Assembly (NCBI GenBank): GCA_964424115.1
Contig: CAYRHN010000005.1
Location: 186,001 to 250,000, forward strand
DNA length: 64,000 nucleotides
DNA from: CAYRHN01 sp964424115
GTDB lineage: Bacteria > Chloroflexota > Anaerolineae > Anaerolineales > Anaerolineaceae
Reading direction: 5' to 3'
How positions within the stretch are numbered: the stretch's first letter is position 1; the number at the start of each line of letters is the position of its first letter. This document shows, in pieces, positions 16,378-26,099 of the stretch. The notes under the pieces are model-generated. The model was not told the DNA's origin and did not search any database. It was given only the letters and a program-made list of their open reading frames with translations. Position numbers and translations under genes: made by a program.

Positions 16378-18462
16378 ATGCACTCTTTGTTCCAATTAAT
16401 CAACTCCCTGAAATCGGTCCCTGAGCCCAAGGACATCAATTCGCTGCGCGGGCAGATCCTGGATCGTTTGTTACGTATCCTGGTGCTTTTTTGCTCGGTT
16501 GTCTTAGTGATCTCGCTCATCTCAACCCTGCAAAAAGGACTATGGTTGCCCGCGCTGATCTTTTTCTTAATGTATGTATGGTTGGTGACGATTGCCTTTA
16601 TCTCTCGAATCCCCTTCTGGTTGCGGGCGGGTAGTTTGCTGGTCATTGAACTGACCTGCGGAGTGGTGGGGTTGATAAGCAGCGGGCTAAGCGGCGATGG
16701 ACGGAACTTCCTGTTTGCATTCCTGGTGACCACCGTGATCCTGATGGGGACGCGCTTTGGGATTACCGCCCTGGTTCTTAGCATGATCATATTCCTGGTG
16801 ACGGGGCTGGGGATGAGTTCCGGCTGGATCCCTTTACCTCCCGAAGCCGTCCTGCTGAATTCAGGCAATAGAGTTGATTGGATAACCGGTACCCTGACGT
16901 TTTTCCTGCTTGGATTTGCCTGTATCAGCATGATCAGTTTCATTTTGAATGGACTGGCAAAGAACATAGAACGCCAGAAACTGCTGACCCTCCAGTTAAA
17001 ACAGGAACAGCAAACCCTGGAAGAACGGGTTCACCAGCGCACCCAAGAGTTGGAGCAAGAGATAATCGAACGAAAGGCTGCTGAAGAAAATCTTTCTGAA
17101 GCACGCTCGTTGTTGGAGACATCCTTTGAGCAATCACCCGCCGGAGTGATGATCGCGGATGCGCCCAATATCACTTTGCGTTATCACAATGCCGCCGCAA
17201 CTGAGATCCTGGGCATTGACCCCAAGGAAGATGTGATCAACCTTCCTCTGACACGAATTACCACCAGTTGGAAAATGTTCAACGAAGCGGGGAAAGAATA
17301 TTCTCTGGAACAACGACCGATCTTTCGCACCGTTATCAAAGGAGAAGTAATCCACAATGAAAGGGAACGGGTGATACGGGCAGATGGAAGCCAACGTTGG
17401 ATATTGCTTAACGGTTCTCCCCTGCGCAATGAATACGGCGAAGTGATCGCCGGGGTAGTGATCTTTACCGATATTACTCTGGCTCATGAAGCCGGTCAGG
17501 CTTTAGAGCAAAGCGAGGAACGCTACCGCCGACTGGTGGAACTCTCTCCCGATGCAATTGCGATCCACCAGAATGGCAGGCTGGAATTTGTGAACCCGGC
17601 TGCAATTCGCCTGATGGGTGCACAAACTGAAGCGGAGTTGATTGGACGCCCGATCCAGATGGTGGTGGCGCAAGAATATCAAAAAATTGTAGCGGATCGG
17701 GTGCGCGAAGCCATGGCAACCGGTCAGCCCCTGCCGCTCATGGAAGAAAAATTTGTGCGCATGGACGGCAGCCTCGTTCCGGTGGAGGTAGCTTCATCCC
17801 CGTGCGTTTTGAATGGAGAGCTGGCCATGCAGGTTTTCGTGCGCGACATTTCCAACCGCAAAGAGACTGAGAGCCAGCTACGCCAATCCCGGCAAGAACT
17901 ATCGGATGCTTATGATGCCACCCTTTTCGGTTGGGCGCGGGCGCTGGAACTGCGTGAACGTCAAACCGCCGTGCACAGCCAGCGGGTAGTGGAAATGACC
18001 GTCCGGCTGGCACGACGGATGGGAGTGGACGAGGAAGAAATATTCCATGTGCGCCGTGGAGCGCTGCTGCACGACATTGGCAAGATGGGTATTCCCGATC
18101 ATATTCTGCTCAAACCGGCCCCGTTGAGCGATGACGAATGGACGATCATGCGTCAGCATCCCACCATCGCAGAAGAATTGCTCTCTCCCATCCCTTACCT
18201 GGCCCCATCTCTTGACATTCCGCGCGCTCACCACGAAAAATGGGATGGCTCCGGTTATCCACACGCTCTGAAAGGGGAAGAGATTCCCCTGGCAGCACGG
18301 ATCTTTGCCGTGGTGGATGTGTGGGATGCACTGATCACCGACCGTCCCTACCGTCCGGCATGGCCGGAACGGGAAGCGCTGGAATATATCCGTAGACAGA
18401 GCGGAAGCCATTTTGATCCGGCTGTAACAGAAGTATTCTTGCAGGAGATCGCAAAAGGCTGA
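16378..18462 (+). CDS. Membrane PAS-PAS-HD-GYP cyclic-di-GMP phosphodiesterase
   Basis: 694 residues. About six membrane helices (25-200) form an uncharacterised sensory module, followed by a coiled coil (210-245), two PAS/PAC domains (about 245-370 and 380-500) and an HD-GYP domain. The metal and substrate motifs are HDIGKMGIP (from 565), HHEKWDGSGYP (from 618) and DRPYR, so the phosphodiesterase should be active. HD-GYP proteins degrade cyclic di-GMP. There is no GGDEF domain here. The stop codon directly abuts the stop of the convergent GH94 gene (TGATCA at 18460-18465). Confidence 0.88.
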   Translation: MHSLFQLINSLKSVPEPKDINSLRGQILDRLLRILVLFCSVVLVISLISTLQKGLWLPALIFFLMYVWLVTIAFISRIPFWLRAGSLLVIELTCGVVGLISSGLSGDGRNFLFAFLVTTVILMGTRFGITALVLSMIIFLVTGLGMSSGWIPLPPEAVLLNSGNRVDWITGTLTFFLLGFACISMISFILNGLAKNIERQKLLTLQLKQEQQTLEERVHQRTQELEQEIIERKAAEENLSEARSLLETSFEQSPAGVMIADAPNITLRYHNAAATEILGIDPKEDVINLPLTRITTSWKMFNEAGKEYSLEQRPIFRTVIKGEVIHNERERVIRADGSQRWILLNGSPLRNEYGEVIAGVVIFTDITLAHEAGQALEQSEERYRRLVELSPDAIAIHQNGRLEFVNPAAIRLMGAQTEAELIGRPIQMVVAQEYQKIVADRVREAMATGQPLPLMEEKFVRMDGSLVPVEVASSPCVLNGELAMQVFVRDISNRKETESQLRQSRQELSDAYDATLFGWARALELRERQTAVHSQRVVEMTVRLARRMGVDEEEIFHVRRGALLHDIGKMGIPDHILLKPAPLSDDEWTIMRQHPTIAEELLSPIPYLAPSLDIPRAHHEKWDGSGYPHALKGEEIPLAARIFAVVDVWDALITDRPYRPAWPEREALEYIRRQSGSHFDPAVTEVFLQEIAKG

Positions 18463-20946
18463 TCAGAGGGTTACAAAGACCTCGTGGATTCCGGAGGGGA
18501 AGATCGGGAGGGTATCCCCGGCAAGCGGATGGCCATCCACCAGCATTTGGCGCACTCCCTGCCCGGTATGATTGGGATTGTGGATCGTGATGACATATTT
18601 CGCCCCACGGAACAGGCGAACAACCTGCACCTGATCCCACTCAGGTGGAAAACACGGCGCAATCCGCAGCCCGGCATAACCGGGTTGGATGCCAAGAATG
18701 GCTTGCGAGCCGGCCTGCAGCATCCAGGAAGCTGTACCGCTCAACCAACTGTTGCGCGCCAGACCAAACTGCGGATGCTCATCGCCAAGGATGTTCTGCG
18801 GATACACGTACGGCTCACACTCAAACTGATCAATAATCTCGTTCCTGGCAGCGGGATTGATCTGGGAATAATACTGATAAGCACGTCGGGGGTTTCCCAT
18901 CAGGGTTTCGGCAAAAACAATCCAGGGATTGGTATGGAGGAAAATTCCACCGTTTTCCTTGGCACCCGGAGGATAGGTAGTGATGCCTCCTTTGCGCGCG
19001 TCAAAACCATTGAAGCTGGGGAAATTGGCCTTGATGCCACTGGATGTGGACAAATGACGGTAAATGGCATCCAGAGTCATTTGCGCACGCTGCGGAGTGG
19101 CCAAACCGGAAAGGATCACCCAGGCAAGAGAGTGTATGTACATGCGTCCGTATTCATTGCGAGCGGAACCAAGCGGGGTACCGTCCGCGTCAAAGTAGGC
19201 CCGGTACCAACCCTCGCCATCCTGCTCGCCATCCCAGGCGTGCAGGTTAACCTGTTCCTGGATCTCCTGAAAATACCCACGCAAGCGCCCGGCCGCATCC
19301 TGGTAGCTGCGCACCTGGCCCAGGGTACCGGAGAATTCCTGGTGACAGCCCAAGAAATCGCACAGATCAATCAATTCCTGGAGCGCTTTTCCGTACAACC
19401 CGGCGGTGAAGACCGATTCGGCTCCGGCAGGCAGGTTGACCGTATCGTTCCAATCGGCAAAACCCAGCAAGGGCAAGCCATGTGCACCGCGATCGCGGTG
19501 GGTGAATTCCACCCCGCGCAACATGTGCTCCCATAGGGTGCCAGACTCCGCAGGCATGCCACGGCGGTCTTTTTCATAATACGGCTGCTCCTCCTGGAGG
19601 AATTCAAAGTCACCTGTTTCTTTGAGATAAGCCGCGGCAGCCAGAATTGCCCACAGGTGATCATCGGAATAATAATGAGGCCGGTCCTCCCGTTCTGCAG
19701 CGTCGCCCACTGACCCCTGCATTGTGAGCGGGTTAAAGCTGTGCATGGCTGAACCATCCCGTTTTTGCACCTGAAAGAGCTTGCGCAACAGGTTTTTGCC
19801 TTCCTGGGGCAGGTAGGGGAAGATGGCCATTACATCCTGAGTGCTGTCACGGAAACCAATCCCGCGCTCGCCATAACCTAACTGATAAAGAGAAAGATAA
19901 CGCGACCAATTAAAGGTAATGTAGCACTGGTGCGGGTTGTGAATATTAAGCATGGTATTTAGAGCCGGGTCTGGGGTATGCACCTGGAAATGCGAGAGGG
20001 TGTTGCGCCAGAAATCTGCCAGATCCTGCAAGGCCGCCAAAACAGCATCTTCGCTGCGGTATTCCTGAATAGCAGGCATGGCTTGCTCCAGGTTGGTTTC
20101 TTGACCCAATTGGGTAATCAAAACGCGCGAATCACCGGGCTGCAAAATTCCCAAATGATGCATGAGGGCGGCAATATTGTCTCCACGGCGTGCCTGGGTA
20201 TTGCCTAGCTCAGCCCCTTCCAGCAGGCGAAGCGGAGCCGCCCAGGTGCCGTATTCATTCTCCCCCAGGAAAACCTTACGATCGGTCTCGAAGGAAGAGA
20301 CGGGCAGGTTGGAAGTGAAGTAATTGATGTTTGTGCCTTTACGCATGAAAGCATATTGGGTGAGGATCTTCAGGCCGTCACGATCTTGAGCCAAATCACT
20401 CTGCATGGTCTGCGGCACCCAATCAGCGTTGGTCAATTGCTTAAGCGCGTCAAAATGGGTGTATTCAGCCAGGGGGATTGCATCCAGCTCCACCGCATGA
20501 CTGGAACGATTAGTCAGACGGATCAGGCGCAATTCACGGTTCTGCCCACGCGGAACAAAAACGGTGATGTCGGCTTCGATGCCGAAAGTCTGGCTGACAA
20601 ACCGCGAATAACCCAGGCCAACATGACATTCAAAACGTTCGTAAGGCGCCAGGCAGGGCACAAAAAAAGGCGAAAAGACCGTATAAGAGGCGGCTGCGTT
20701 CTCCGAAGCGCGCTGCACCAGGCGAAGGAAAAGAGTCTCGCCCTTGAAATCAGAAGCCGGCATCTGGGCAATATACTTGGTGATACGGTTGAGGGCAGGA
20801 TCGCCCTTGCACAGTAAGACCCCGCCGGTATGGTCTACAAAACCACCAAAAGCCAGCGATCCAATATAATTGATCCATTTGACCGGCGTTTTTGGATTGG
20901 TAATGATATATTCATAACATGCATCGTCAAAATAACCGTATTGCAT
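18463..20946 (-). CDS. GH94 family glycoside phosphorylase (specificity unassigned)
   Basis: 827 residues, cytoplasmic. GH94 enzymes split beta-glucosides with phosphate to give a glucose-1-phosphate-type product. The GH94 core is clear: RGIGFRDSTQDVMAI, the catalytic Asp498 in GFADWND, and KENGGIFLHTNPW. It lacks the CLNLNCFST segment that follows the catalytic motif in the second GH94 of this locus, having TVNLPAGAESVFTAG instead. It therefore probably acts on a different disaccharide or oligosaccharide, for example a laminaribiose- or cellodextrin-type substrate. It starts 9 nt after the GH5 stop with a GAGG site, so it is translationally linked to it. Confidence 0.85.
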   Translation of the reverse strand: MQYGYFDDACYEYIITNPKTPVKWINYIGSLAFGGFVDHTGGVLLCKGDPALNRITKYIAQMPASDFKGETLFLRLVQRASENAAASYTVFSPFFVPCLAPYERFECHVGLGYSRFVSQTFGIEADITVFVPRGQNRELRLIRLTNRSSHAVELDAIPLAEYTHFDALKQLTNADWVPQTMQSDLAQDRDGLKILTQYAFMRKGTNINYFTSNLPVSSFETDRKVFLGENEYGTWAAPLRLLEGAELGNTQARRGDNIAALMHHLGILQPGDSRVLITQLGQETNLEQAMPAIQEYRSEDAVLAALQDLADFWRNTLSHFQVHTPDPALNTMLNIHNPHQCYITFNWSRYLSLYQLGYGERGIGFRDSTQDVMAIFPYLPQEGKNLLRKLFQVQKRDGSAMHSFNPLTMQGSVGDAAEREDRPHYYSDDHLWAILAAAAYLKETGDFEFLQEEQPYYEKDRRGMPAESGTLWEHMLRGVEFTHRDRGAHGLPLLGFADWNDTVNLPAGAESVFTAGLYGKALQELIDLCDFLGCHQEFSGTLGQVRSYQDAAGRLRGYFQEIQEQVNLHAWDGEQDGEGWYRAYFDADGTPLGSARNEYGRMYIHSLAWVILSGLATPQRAQMTLDAIYRHLSTSSGIKANFPSFNGFDARKGGITTYPPGAKENGGIFLHTNPWIVFAETLMGNPRRAYQYYSQINPAARNEIIDQFECEPYVYPQNILGDEHPQFGLARNSWLSGTASWMLQAGSQAILGIQPGYAGLRIAPCFPPEWDQVQVVRLFRGAKYVITIHNPNHTGQGVRQMLVDGHPLAGDTLPIFPSGIHEVFVTL

Positions 20947-20955
20947 AAGGGCCTC

Positions 20956-21990
20956 TTATCGACGGGAGACGATTTTTACCAAATCAGGATTGTTCACACG
21001 TCCAGAGTAATCCACCAAGCCAAAATCCATCTCCTTGTAAGACCACACGGCGCGGCCGATCCGATTTTCATTTAACAGATCAATAAAATCGCGATACCAG
21101 TTAAGACGCGACCCTTCCGGAGCCAGATCGATGGCGCCAAATTCGCCACAATATACCACTGCCTGACGGCTGCGCAAGAAATCCAGAGCGGGTCGGAGGG
21201 TCTGTTCCAGCAGTTCCTTATCCAATCGCAGCGGGTCAGGCATGTCGAAAGAAATCTGCTCATGGGGTACTTTCTTGATCCACTTATTCAGGTTATGCAC
21301 CAGGCTGGGATATTCCACAAGAGGCAATTCTGCCAGGGCAGGAACCCAATAGGCACGTTGGTGGGTGAAGACCAATGGATGATAATGATGGAAGGTATAC
21401 ACCAGGCGCGGGTCTTCCGGAAGGACCAGGTTTTTCATCTCTTCGGCCATGTTGTAGCGGTTTCCACCAACCATGATCACCCGCCGCACATCTACCTGGC
21501 GGATGGTCTGAATGGCACGCCCGGCCAGGTTGTTCCAGGGCGAGACTTCCGGCAACACGATCTCATTGAGCAATTCAAAAGCCAATTCATCTTCCACAGC
21601 CTGGTAACGCTCTGCCAGTGTTTTCCAAAGGGCCAGGAAACGCTCCTGCATCTGCGGATTCGCAAAGAGTTCGATCTCGCCAAGGTTATTGAAGGAGTAT
21701 CCTGGGGCGCGGTGCAGGTCAAGCAGCAAAGCCAGGTTATGTTTTAGGCACCATTCCAGGCATTGATCCAGGTAAGCCAGTCCCGATTCTAAATAAACAA
21801 AAGGCTGGCGGTCGCTTTCCAAAACCGGGTAATCTACCGGAAGGCGCACGTGATCCATCCCCCAATCAGCGATACGCCGGATATCTTCTTCGGTTATGAA
21901 AGAACGAAAATGGGTGGGATCGTATTCCTTGTATTGCGAGATCCACCCGCCCAGGTTGACACCCACATAATAACGGTCAAAGAAACCCAT
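20956..21990 (-). CDS. Intracellular GH5 family beta-glucanase/glucosidase
   Basis: 344 residues. The TIM-barrel GH5 pattern is intact: VGVNLGGW, HVRLPVDYP, LLDLHRAPGYSF, catalytic acid Glu143 in FELLNE and nucleophile Glu283 in CGEFGAI. No signal peptide is present, so it should act on imported oligosaccharides, exposing ends for the phosphorylases on either side. I chose the ATG at 21990 (MGFFDRYYVG) because GGAGG lies 5-6 nt upstream; an upstream in-frame ATG at 22014 has no such site. Confidence 0.82.
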   Translation of the reverse strand: MGFFDRYYVGVNLGGWISQYKEYDPTHFRSFITEEDIRRIADWGMDHVRLPVDYPVLESDRQPFVYLESGLAYLDQCLEWCLKHNLALLLDLHRAPGYSFNNLGEIELFANPQMQERFLALWKTLAERYQAVEDELAFELLNEIVLPEVSPWNNLAGRAIQTIRQVDVRRVIMVGGNRYNMAEEMKNLVLPEDPRLVYTFHHYHPLVFTHQRAYWVPALAELPLVEYPSLVHNLNKWIKKVPHEQISFDMPDPLRLDKELLEQTLRPALDFLRSRQAVVYCGEFGAIDLAPEGSRLNWYRDFIDLLNENRIGRAVWSYKEMDFGLVDYSGRVNNPDLVKIVSRR

Positions 21991-22014
21991 GATTCCTCCG
22001 ATTCTTGAAGACAT

Positions 22015-22286
22015 CTGATTCAGGTAGCCATCGGGCTACAGGACCATCACTCCTGACCTATAATTCTCCAATCTCAAGTTATGCCAGGAATACTGCACGA
22101 ACTCAGCAATTTGGATTGGGCCGTGGCCTCCGGCGGACATTCTGTGACGGCGGGACCGGACGTCACATCTGCGCCAGTGAACGTTGCCGCCGGAGGCTGG
22201 CCCGTGAAACAAGAGGAGAAGATGAAGGCACAGCGGGACCGAATAATGATCCCTCGCCAATAATATCCTTGATTTTAAGGATCCGT
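22015..22286 (-). repeat. 272-bp intergenic region with a large nested hairpin
   Basis: GCCTCCGGCGG (22126-22136) pairs perfectly with CCGCCGGAGGC (22187-22197). Inside, GTGACG (22144-22149) pairs with CGTCAC (22161-22166). A smaller GTAGCC/GGCTAC hairpin (22024-22039) lies next to the GH5 start. No U-run follows the big stem, so it is more likely an mRNA-stability or processing element in the operon than a terminator. No credible coding sequence was found. Confidence 0.5.
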
Positions 22287-24749
22287 TCAATCCGGTGAAG
22301 CGCCCAACTTGACTTCAATAAATACCTCGCTCACATCCGGAGGAGGGAGGGGGACGATCGATCCGGGCAGGTCGCGACCATTGGCAGACAGTTTGACCTG
22401 ATTGCCAGAGCCAGCGCGCTGGACACGGATGTGATAGCGCACACCGCGCCAGATTCGCACAGCTGTAAAGCCAGGCCAGACATCCGGAATGACCGGCGAC
22501 ACTTGCAAACCGTCCAGGGTAGGACGAATGCCGAGGATATGTTGCGTGACAGCCACCAGATTCCAGGCAGCCGTACCGGTCAGCCATGAGTTTTTGGCTT
22601 CGCCGTGGGTGGGGGCATCTTTTCCAGCGATCATTTGAGCGTAGACGTAAGGCTCACAACGGTGAACCTCGCTCTGCTCCTCACGCGCGGATGGATTGAT
22701 GCGCAGATAATAATCAAAGGCTTGATTTCCACGGCCCAAACGGGTTTCAGCGATCATGACCCAGGGATTGGTGTGGCAAAAAATGCCGGCATTTTCCTTG
22801 TACCCCGGCGGATAGGAAGAAATCTCACCCAATTCTTCGCGGTAATACGTATAGGCCGGCTGATGAAGCACAATACCGTGCGGGGTAGCCAGACGCGCAG
22901 CAACCGAATTCAATGCTTTTTGAGCCAGGCCGTCCTGCAAGCCCACGCCCGCCATCACGCACATTCCCTGCGGTTCGATGTAGATCTGACCCTCATCGCA
23001 CTGGGCTGAACCAACCGGCTCTCCAAAATCGTCGTAGGCGCGGCGAAACCATGCCCCATCCCAACCACAAGTGTGTAGCAGGCGGTCAAACTCGGCGGCG
23101 GCGCGGCGGTATTCATCCGCCTCCATGGTATTTCCCGTATGATCACACAGATCAGCCATTTCGGTGGCAGCCAGGATAAACAAACCGGCAATGAAGACTG
23201 ATTCGGCCACCTTGCCGTCTTTATTGGTGGTGGTTTGGAAAGACTGGCCGGGTTCGGTGGAAAAACAATTCAGGTTGAGGCAGTCGTTCCAATCGGCGCG
23301 TCCGATCAATGGCAATCCATGCGGGCCGCGGCGGTCGAGTGTATAGCAGAGGCTGCGCTGCAAATGCTCATAAAGCGGTTGTTCACTGCCGGGGCGATTG
23401 TCGTAAGGCACCTGCTCATCCAGGATCGAGAAATCGCCGGTTTCTTTGATGTAAGAGGTCACGGCAATTACTAACCAGAGAGGATCGTCATTGAAATTGC
23501 CGCCCACATCGTTATTGCCGCGGCGGGTAAGCGGCTGGTATTGGTGATAGGCTCCGCCAGTCTCCAGTTGAGTGGCAGCCAAGTCAAGCAGGCGCTGACG
23601 GCCCCTGGCAGGCGCCATATGGACAAAACCAAGCAGATCCTGGTTCGAATCACGAAAACCCATTCCGCGCCCGATCCCTGACTCATAATAGGAAGCTGAG
23701 CGGGACAGGTTGAAGGTGATCATGGTCTGGTAAGCATTCCAGATATTGATCATGCGATTGGCATGCTGATTGGGGGTTTCCACCTGGAAGACCGAGAGCA
23801 GCCCATCCCAATAACGGCGCAAGGAATCAAAAGCAGCATCGATATTTTCAGGGGTGAGAAATTCTCCCAGCAGTTCTTGTACAGCACGCTTGTTGACGAT
23901 CTGCGAACCCGGCGGATCAAACTTGTCATCGCGCGGATTTTCATGATAACCCAGGATGAAGATCACCCGGCGGGTTTCGCCGGGCAGCATCTGTTCCAGT
24001 CGGACATGGTGGACACCAATTGGAGACCAGCCGTGAGCAATACTGTTGGCACAGACGCCTGTTTCTACTGCGCGGGGAGCTTCCCATCCACGGTATGGGC
24101 CTAAGAAATCCTCACGTTGGGTTTCAAAACCAGCCAAAGGAGCTGAACACGCGAAATAGGCGTAGTGGTCGCGGCGTTCGCGATATTCGGTCTTGTGATA
24201 GATAACCCCCTCCACCACTTCCACCTCGCCGGTATTAAAATTGCGCTGGAAATTGGTGGCGTCATCCTGGGCATCCCACAGGCAGAACTCTACGCTGGAA
24301 AAGAGTGACAAGTCAGCAGCCTGAGAGCGGTGATTGGTGATGGACACGTCCCAGACTTCCAGGTTCTCTTCGGGTGGAACAAAGTATCGCGTGCGGGTTT
24401 CGATCTCGCGGCAGGTAGAGGAGATGATCGTATATCCCAGGCCATGGCGACAGGTATAATTCTCGATTGGCTTGCAGACCGGCTGCCAGGAAGGCGACCA
24501 GAATTCTCCAGCAGCGTCATCGCGCAGATAAAGATAGCGCCCCCCCCCCTCGCCGGTGGGCACGTGGTTATATCGATAACGAGTGAGCCGGCGCAGCCGG
24601 GCATCCTTATAGAATGAATATCCCCCAGCAGTGTTGGAGATCAATCCAAAATAAGCTTTGCTGCCCAGATAATTAATCCAAGGCAAGGGTGTATCAGGAC
24701 GGGTAATTACATACTCTCGTTGCTCATCATCGAAATAACCAAAGCGCAT
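22287..24749 (-). CDS. Cellobiose phosphorylase (GH94)
   Basis: 820 residues, the usual length for cellobiose phosphorylase, which converts cellobiose and phosphate to glucose 1-phosphate and glucose in the cytoplasm. Motifs match the family: GRGMGFRDSNQDLLGFVH (360-377), the catalytic Asp486 in GRADWNDCLNLNCFST, and KENAGIFCHTNPW. It is the first structural gene after the LacI regulator on this strand. GAGGAAT precedes the ATG. It and the other GH94 share the same N-terminal start (YFDD...YVITxPxTPxxWINYxGS), so they are paralogues. Confidence 0.9.
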   Translation of the reverse strand: MRFGYFDDEQREYVITRPDTPLPWINYLGSKAYFGLISNTAGGYSFYKDARLRRLTRYRYNHVPTGEGGGRYLYLRDDAAGEFWSPSWQPVCKPIENYTCRHGLGYTIISSTCREIETRTRYFVPPEENLEVWDVSITNHRSQAADLSLFSSVEFCLWDAQDDATNFQRNFNTGEVEVVEGVIYHKTEYRERRDHYAYFACSAPLAGFETQREDFLGPYRGWEAPRAVETGVCANSIAHGWSPIGVHHVRLEQMLPGETRRVIFILGYHENPRDDKFDPPGSQIVNKRAVQELLGEFLTPENIDAAFDSLRRYWDGLLSVFQVETPNQHANRMINIWNAYQTMITFNLSRSASYYESGIGRGMGFRDSNQDLLGFVHMAPARGRQRLLDLAATQLETGGAYHQYQPLTRRGNNDVGGNFNDDPLWLVIAVTSYIKETGDFSILDEQVPYDNRPGSEQPLYEHLQRSLCYTLDRRGPHGLPLIGRADWNDCLNLNCFSTEPGQSFQTTTNKDGKVAESVFIAGLFILAATEMADLCDHTGNTMEADEYRRAAAEFDRLLHTCGWDGAWFRRAYDDFGEPVGSAQCDEGQIYIEPQGMCVMAGVGLQDGLAQKALNSVAARLATPHGIVLHQPAYTYYREELGEISSYPPGYKENAGIFCHTNPWVMIAETRLGRGNQAFDYYLRINPSAREEQSEVHRCEPYVYAQMIAGKDAPTHGEAKNSWLTGTAAWNLVAVTQHILGIRPTLDGLQVSPVIPDVWPGFTAVRIWRGVRYHIRVQRAGSGNQVKLSANGRDLPGSIVPLPPPDVSEVFIEVKLGASPD

Positions 24750-24785
24750 AATTCCTCAACGGAAAACAGCAAGATAAAACCAACC

Positions 24786-24962
24786 AGTTTTTGCTCCCCT
24801 GGACCAAAAACTAGAGGACAGTTACAGCAGGTTTGGATCAGTGTGGAAACCACCCGCTCCGGGAGGTCTTTACACCGAACAATTCAATCAAAATATTTTC
24901 TTTCTAACCCCGGTTAGTGAGGCCGAGGTAATTTCTACAACACAAAAACGTGGTGTAACACC
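24786..24962 (-). other. Intergenic region between lacI-type gene and cellobiose phosphorylase
   Basis: 221 bp without a gene. It holds three small inverted repeats: AGTTTTTG/CAAAAACT (24786-24793, 24805-24812), CTAACC/GGTTAG (24904-24917) and GGTGT-A-ACACC (24952-24962). None matches the GGGAGCGCTCCC operator. No clear promoter was recognised, so the downstream genes may depend on the regulator's promoter. Confidence 0.35.
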
Positions 24963-24970
24963 TCCTTTAA

Positions 24971-25984
24971 TCATGCGCCAGTCGCTCCACAAGTTGAACG
25001 GACCACCAATTCCGTGGAAAGCACGATGTGGCACGGTTGAATTCCAGGATGTTCAATGATGTCGATGAGGGTCTCGGCAGCTACCACTCCCAGGCGGGCA
25101 ATCGGCTGGCGCACTGTGGTAAGCAGAAAACCGCTACCGGCTGCTGCAGGTACATCATCAAACCCAATCAGGGCAATATCTTCAGGAACGCGAAAACCAG
25201 CTTCTCGGATCGCGCGACAGGCACCAATAGCCATCATATCACTGGCAGCAAAGACGGCATCTGGGCGAAGTGGCAGCAACCGTTGCATGGCCGCATAGCC
25301 GCTTGCTTCAGAAAAATCGCCTTCCACGACAATTTCCGGGCGATATGGCAGGCCATGTTCCTGTAATGCCGCCTGGTACCCGCGCAAACGATCTTCACCA
25401 GCCACCATATTCAGCGGGCCGGTGATGGTGGCCACCCGTTTTCGACCCAAGCGCAGGAGGTGCAAAACAGCCTGGCTTCCCCCCTGGAAATTATCGGTAT
25501 CCACGTAATTCACCATGGGATAATCCGGGAGACGCCCAATCATGACCAAAGGCATTTCCGAATCGATCAAAGCCTTAACGATGGGGTCATTGATCATTGC
25601 CGAAGAAACACACACCCCATCTGCCAGGCCATTATGAATGATCTGTTGGACCATACGCCGCTCATATTCTGGTTCTGCCAACCAAAGCATCACCGAATAA
25701 TCGCGGGCATTACAAGTGGAGGAGAAGCCCTGAATGACCAACGGGAAATAGGGATCGACAAAAATATTTGCCACCGCCGTGGGCATGATGAGGCTAAGAA
25801 TACGGGTACGCCCGGCAGCCAATCCGCGAGCAGCCAGATTGGGCTGGAAGTTGAACTTGTCGATAATATCCATGACGCGCGCGCGGGTATGTTCGCTGAC
25901 ATTTGGGTCTCCGTTAATCACACGGGAGACGGTAGAGCGAGAAACTCCGCTGAGGCGGGCAATATCTTCGAGAGTCAAAGGCAT
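24971..25984 (-). CDS. LacI family transcriptional regulator, CelR-like
   Basis: 337 residues. An N-terminal LacI helix-turn-helix (LTLEDIARLSGVSRSTVSRVING) with hinge helix (NLAARGLAAGRT) precedes a periplasmic-binding-type effector domain. It heads the glucan locus and its promoter carries two operators of the CelR class, so it probably represses itself and the phosphorylase genes until a cello-oligosaccharide binds. I placed the start at the ATG at 25984; a TTG at 26011 would begin inside the operator. Confidence 0.88.
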   Translation of the reverse strand: MPLTLEDIARLSGVSRSTVSRVINGDPNVSEHTRARVMDIIDKFNFQPNLAARGLAAGRTRILSLIMPTAVANIFVDPYFPLVIQGFSSTCNARDYSVMLWLAEPEYERRMVQQIIHNGLADGVCVSSAMINDPIVKALIDSEMPLVMIGRLPDYPMVNYVDTDNFQGGSQAVLHLLRLGRKRVATITGPLNMVAGEDRLRGYQAALQEHGLPYRPEIVVEGDFSEASGYAAMQRLLPLRPDAVFAASDMMAIGACRAIREAGFRVPEDIALIGFDDVPAAAGSGFLLTTVRQPIARLGVVAAETLIDIIEHPGIQPCHIVLSTELVVRSTCGATGA

Positions 25985-25996
25985 AGGAACATCCTT

Positions 25997-26010
25997 TGGA
26001 AGCGCTCCCA
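25997..26010. promoter_or_regulatory. LacI/CelR-type operator O1 (imperfect)
   Basis: TGGAAGCGCTCCCA, one mismatch from the perfect palindrome of O2. It lies in the 5' untranslated leader just before the regulator's start codon. Confidence 0.7.
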
Positions 26011-26078
26011 AACTTTTGCTTTAATAAAACCGCTTTTCGCGGCTTCGTTGAAACATGATGAATTCAGGGATGTCGAGA

Positions 26079-26094
26079 TTGGGAGCGCTCCCAA
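26079..26094. promoter_or_regulatory. LacI/CelR-type operator O2 (perfect palindrome)
   Basis: TTGGGAGCGCTCCCAA, a perfect 16-bp palindrome matching the TGGGAGCGCTCCCA site known for CelR of Thermobifida. It overlaps the predicted transcription start of the regulator gene. Its centre is 83 bp from that of O1, about eight helical turns. Confidence 0.82.
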
Positions 26095-26099
26095 AAACG

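Noticed and set aside
22081..22263. 60-residue frame in the hairpin-rich gap
   Set aside because: Composition follows the palindrome, there is no ribosome site, and no family is recognised.
24952..24962. GGTGTAACACC as a third LacI operator
   Set aside because: It does not resemble the GGGAGCGCTCCC operator, and it sits just past the end of the regulator gene.
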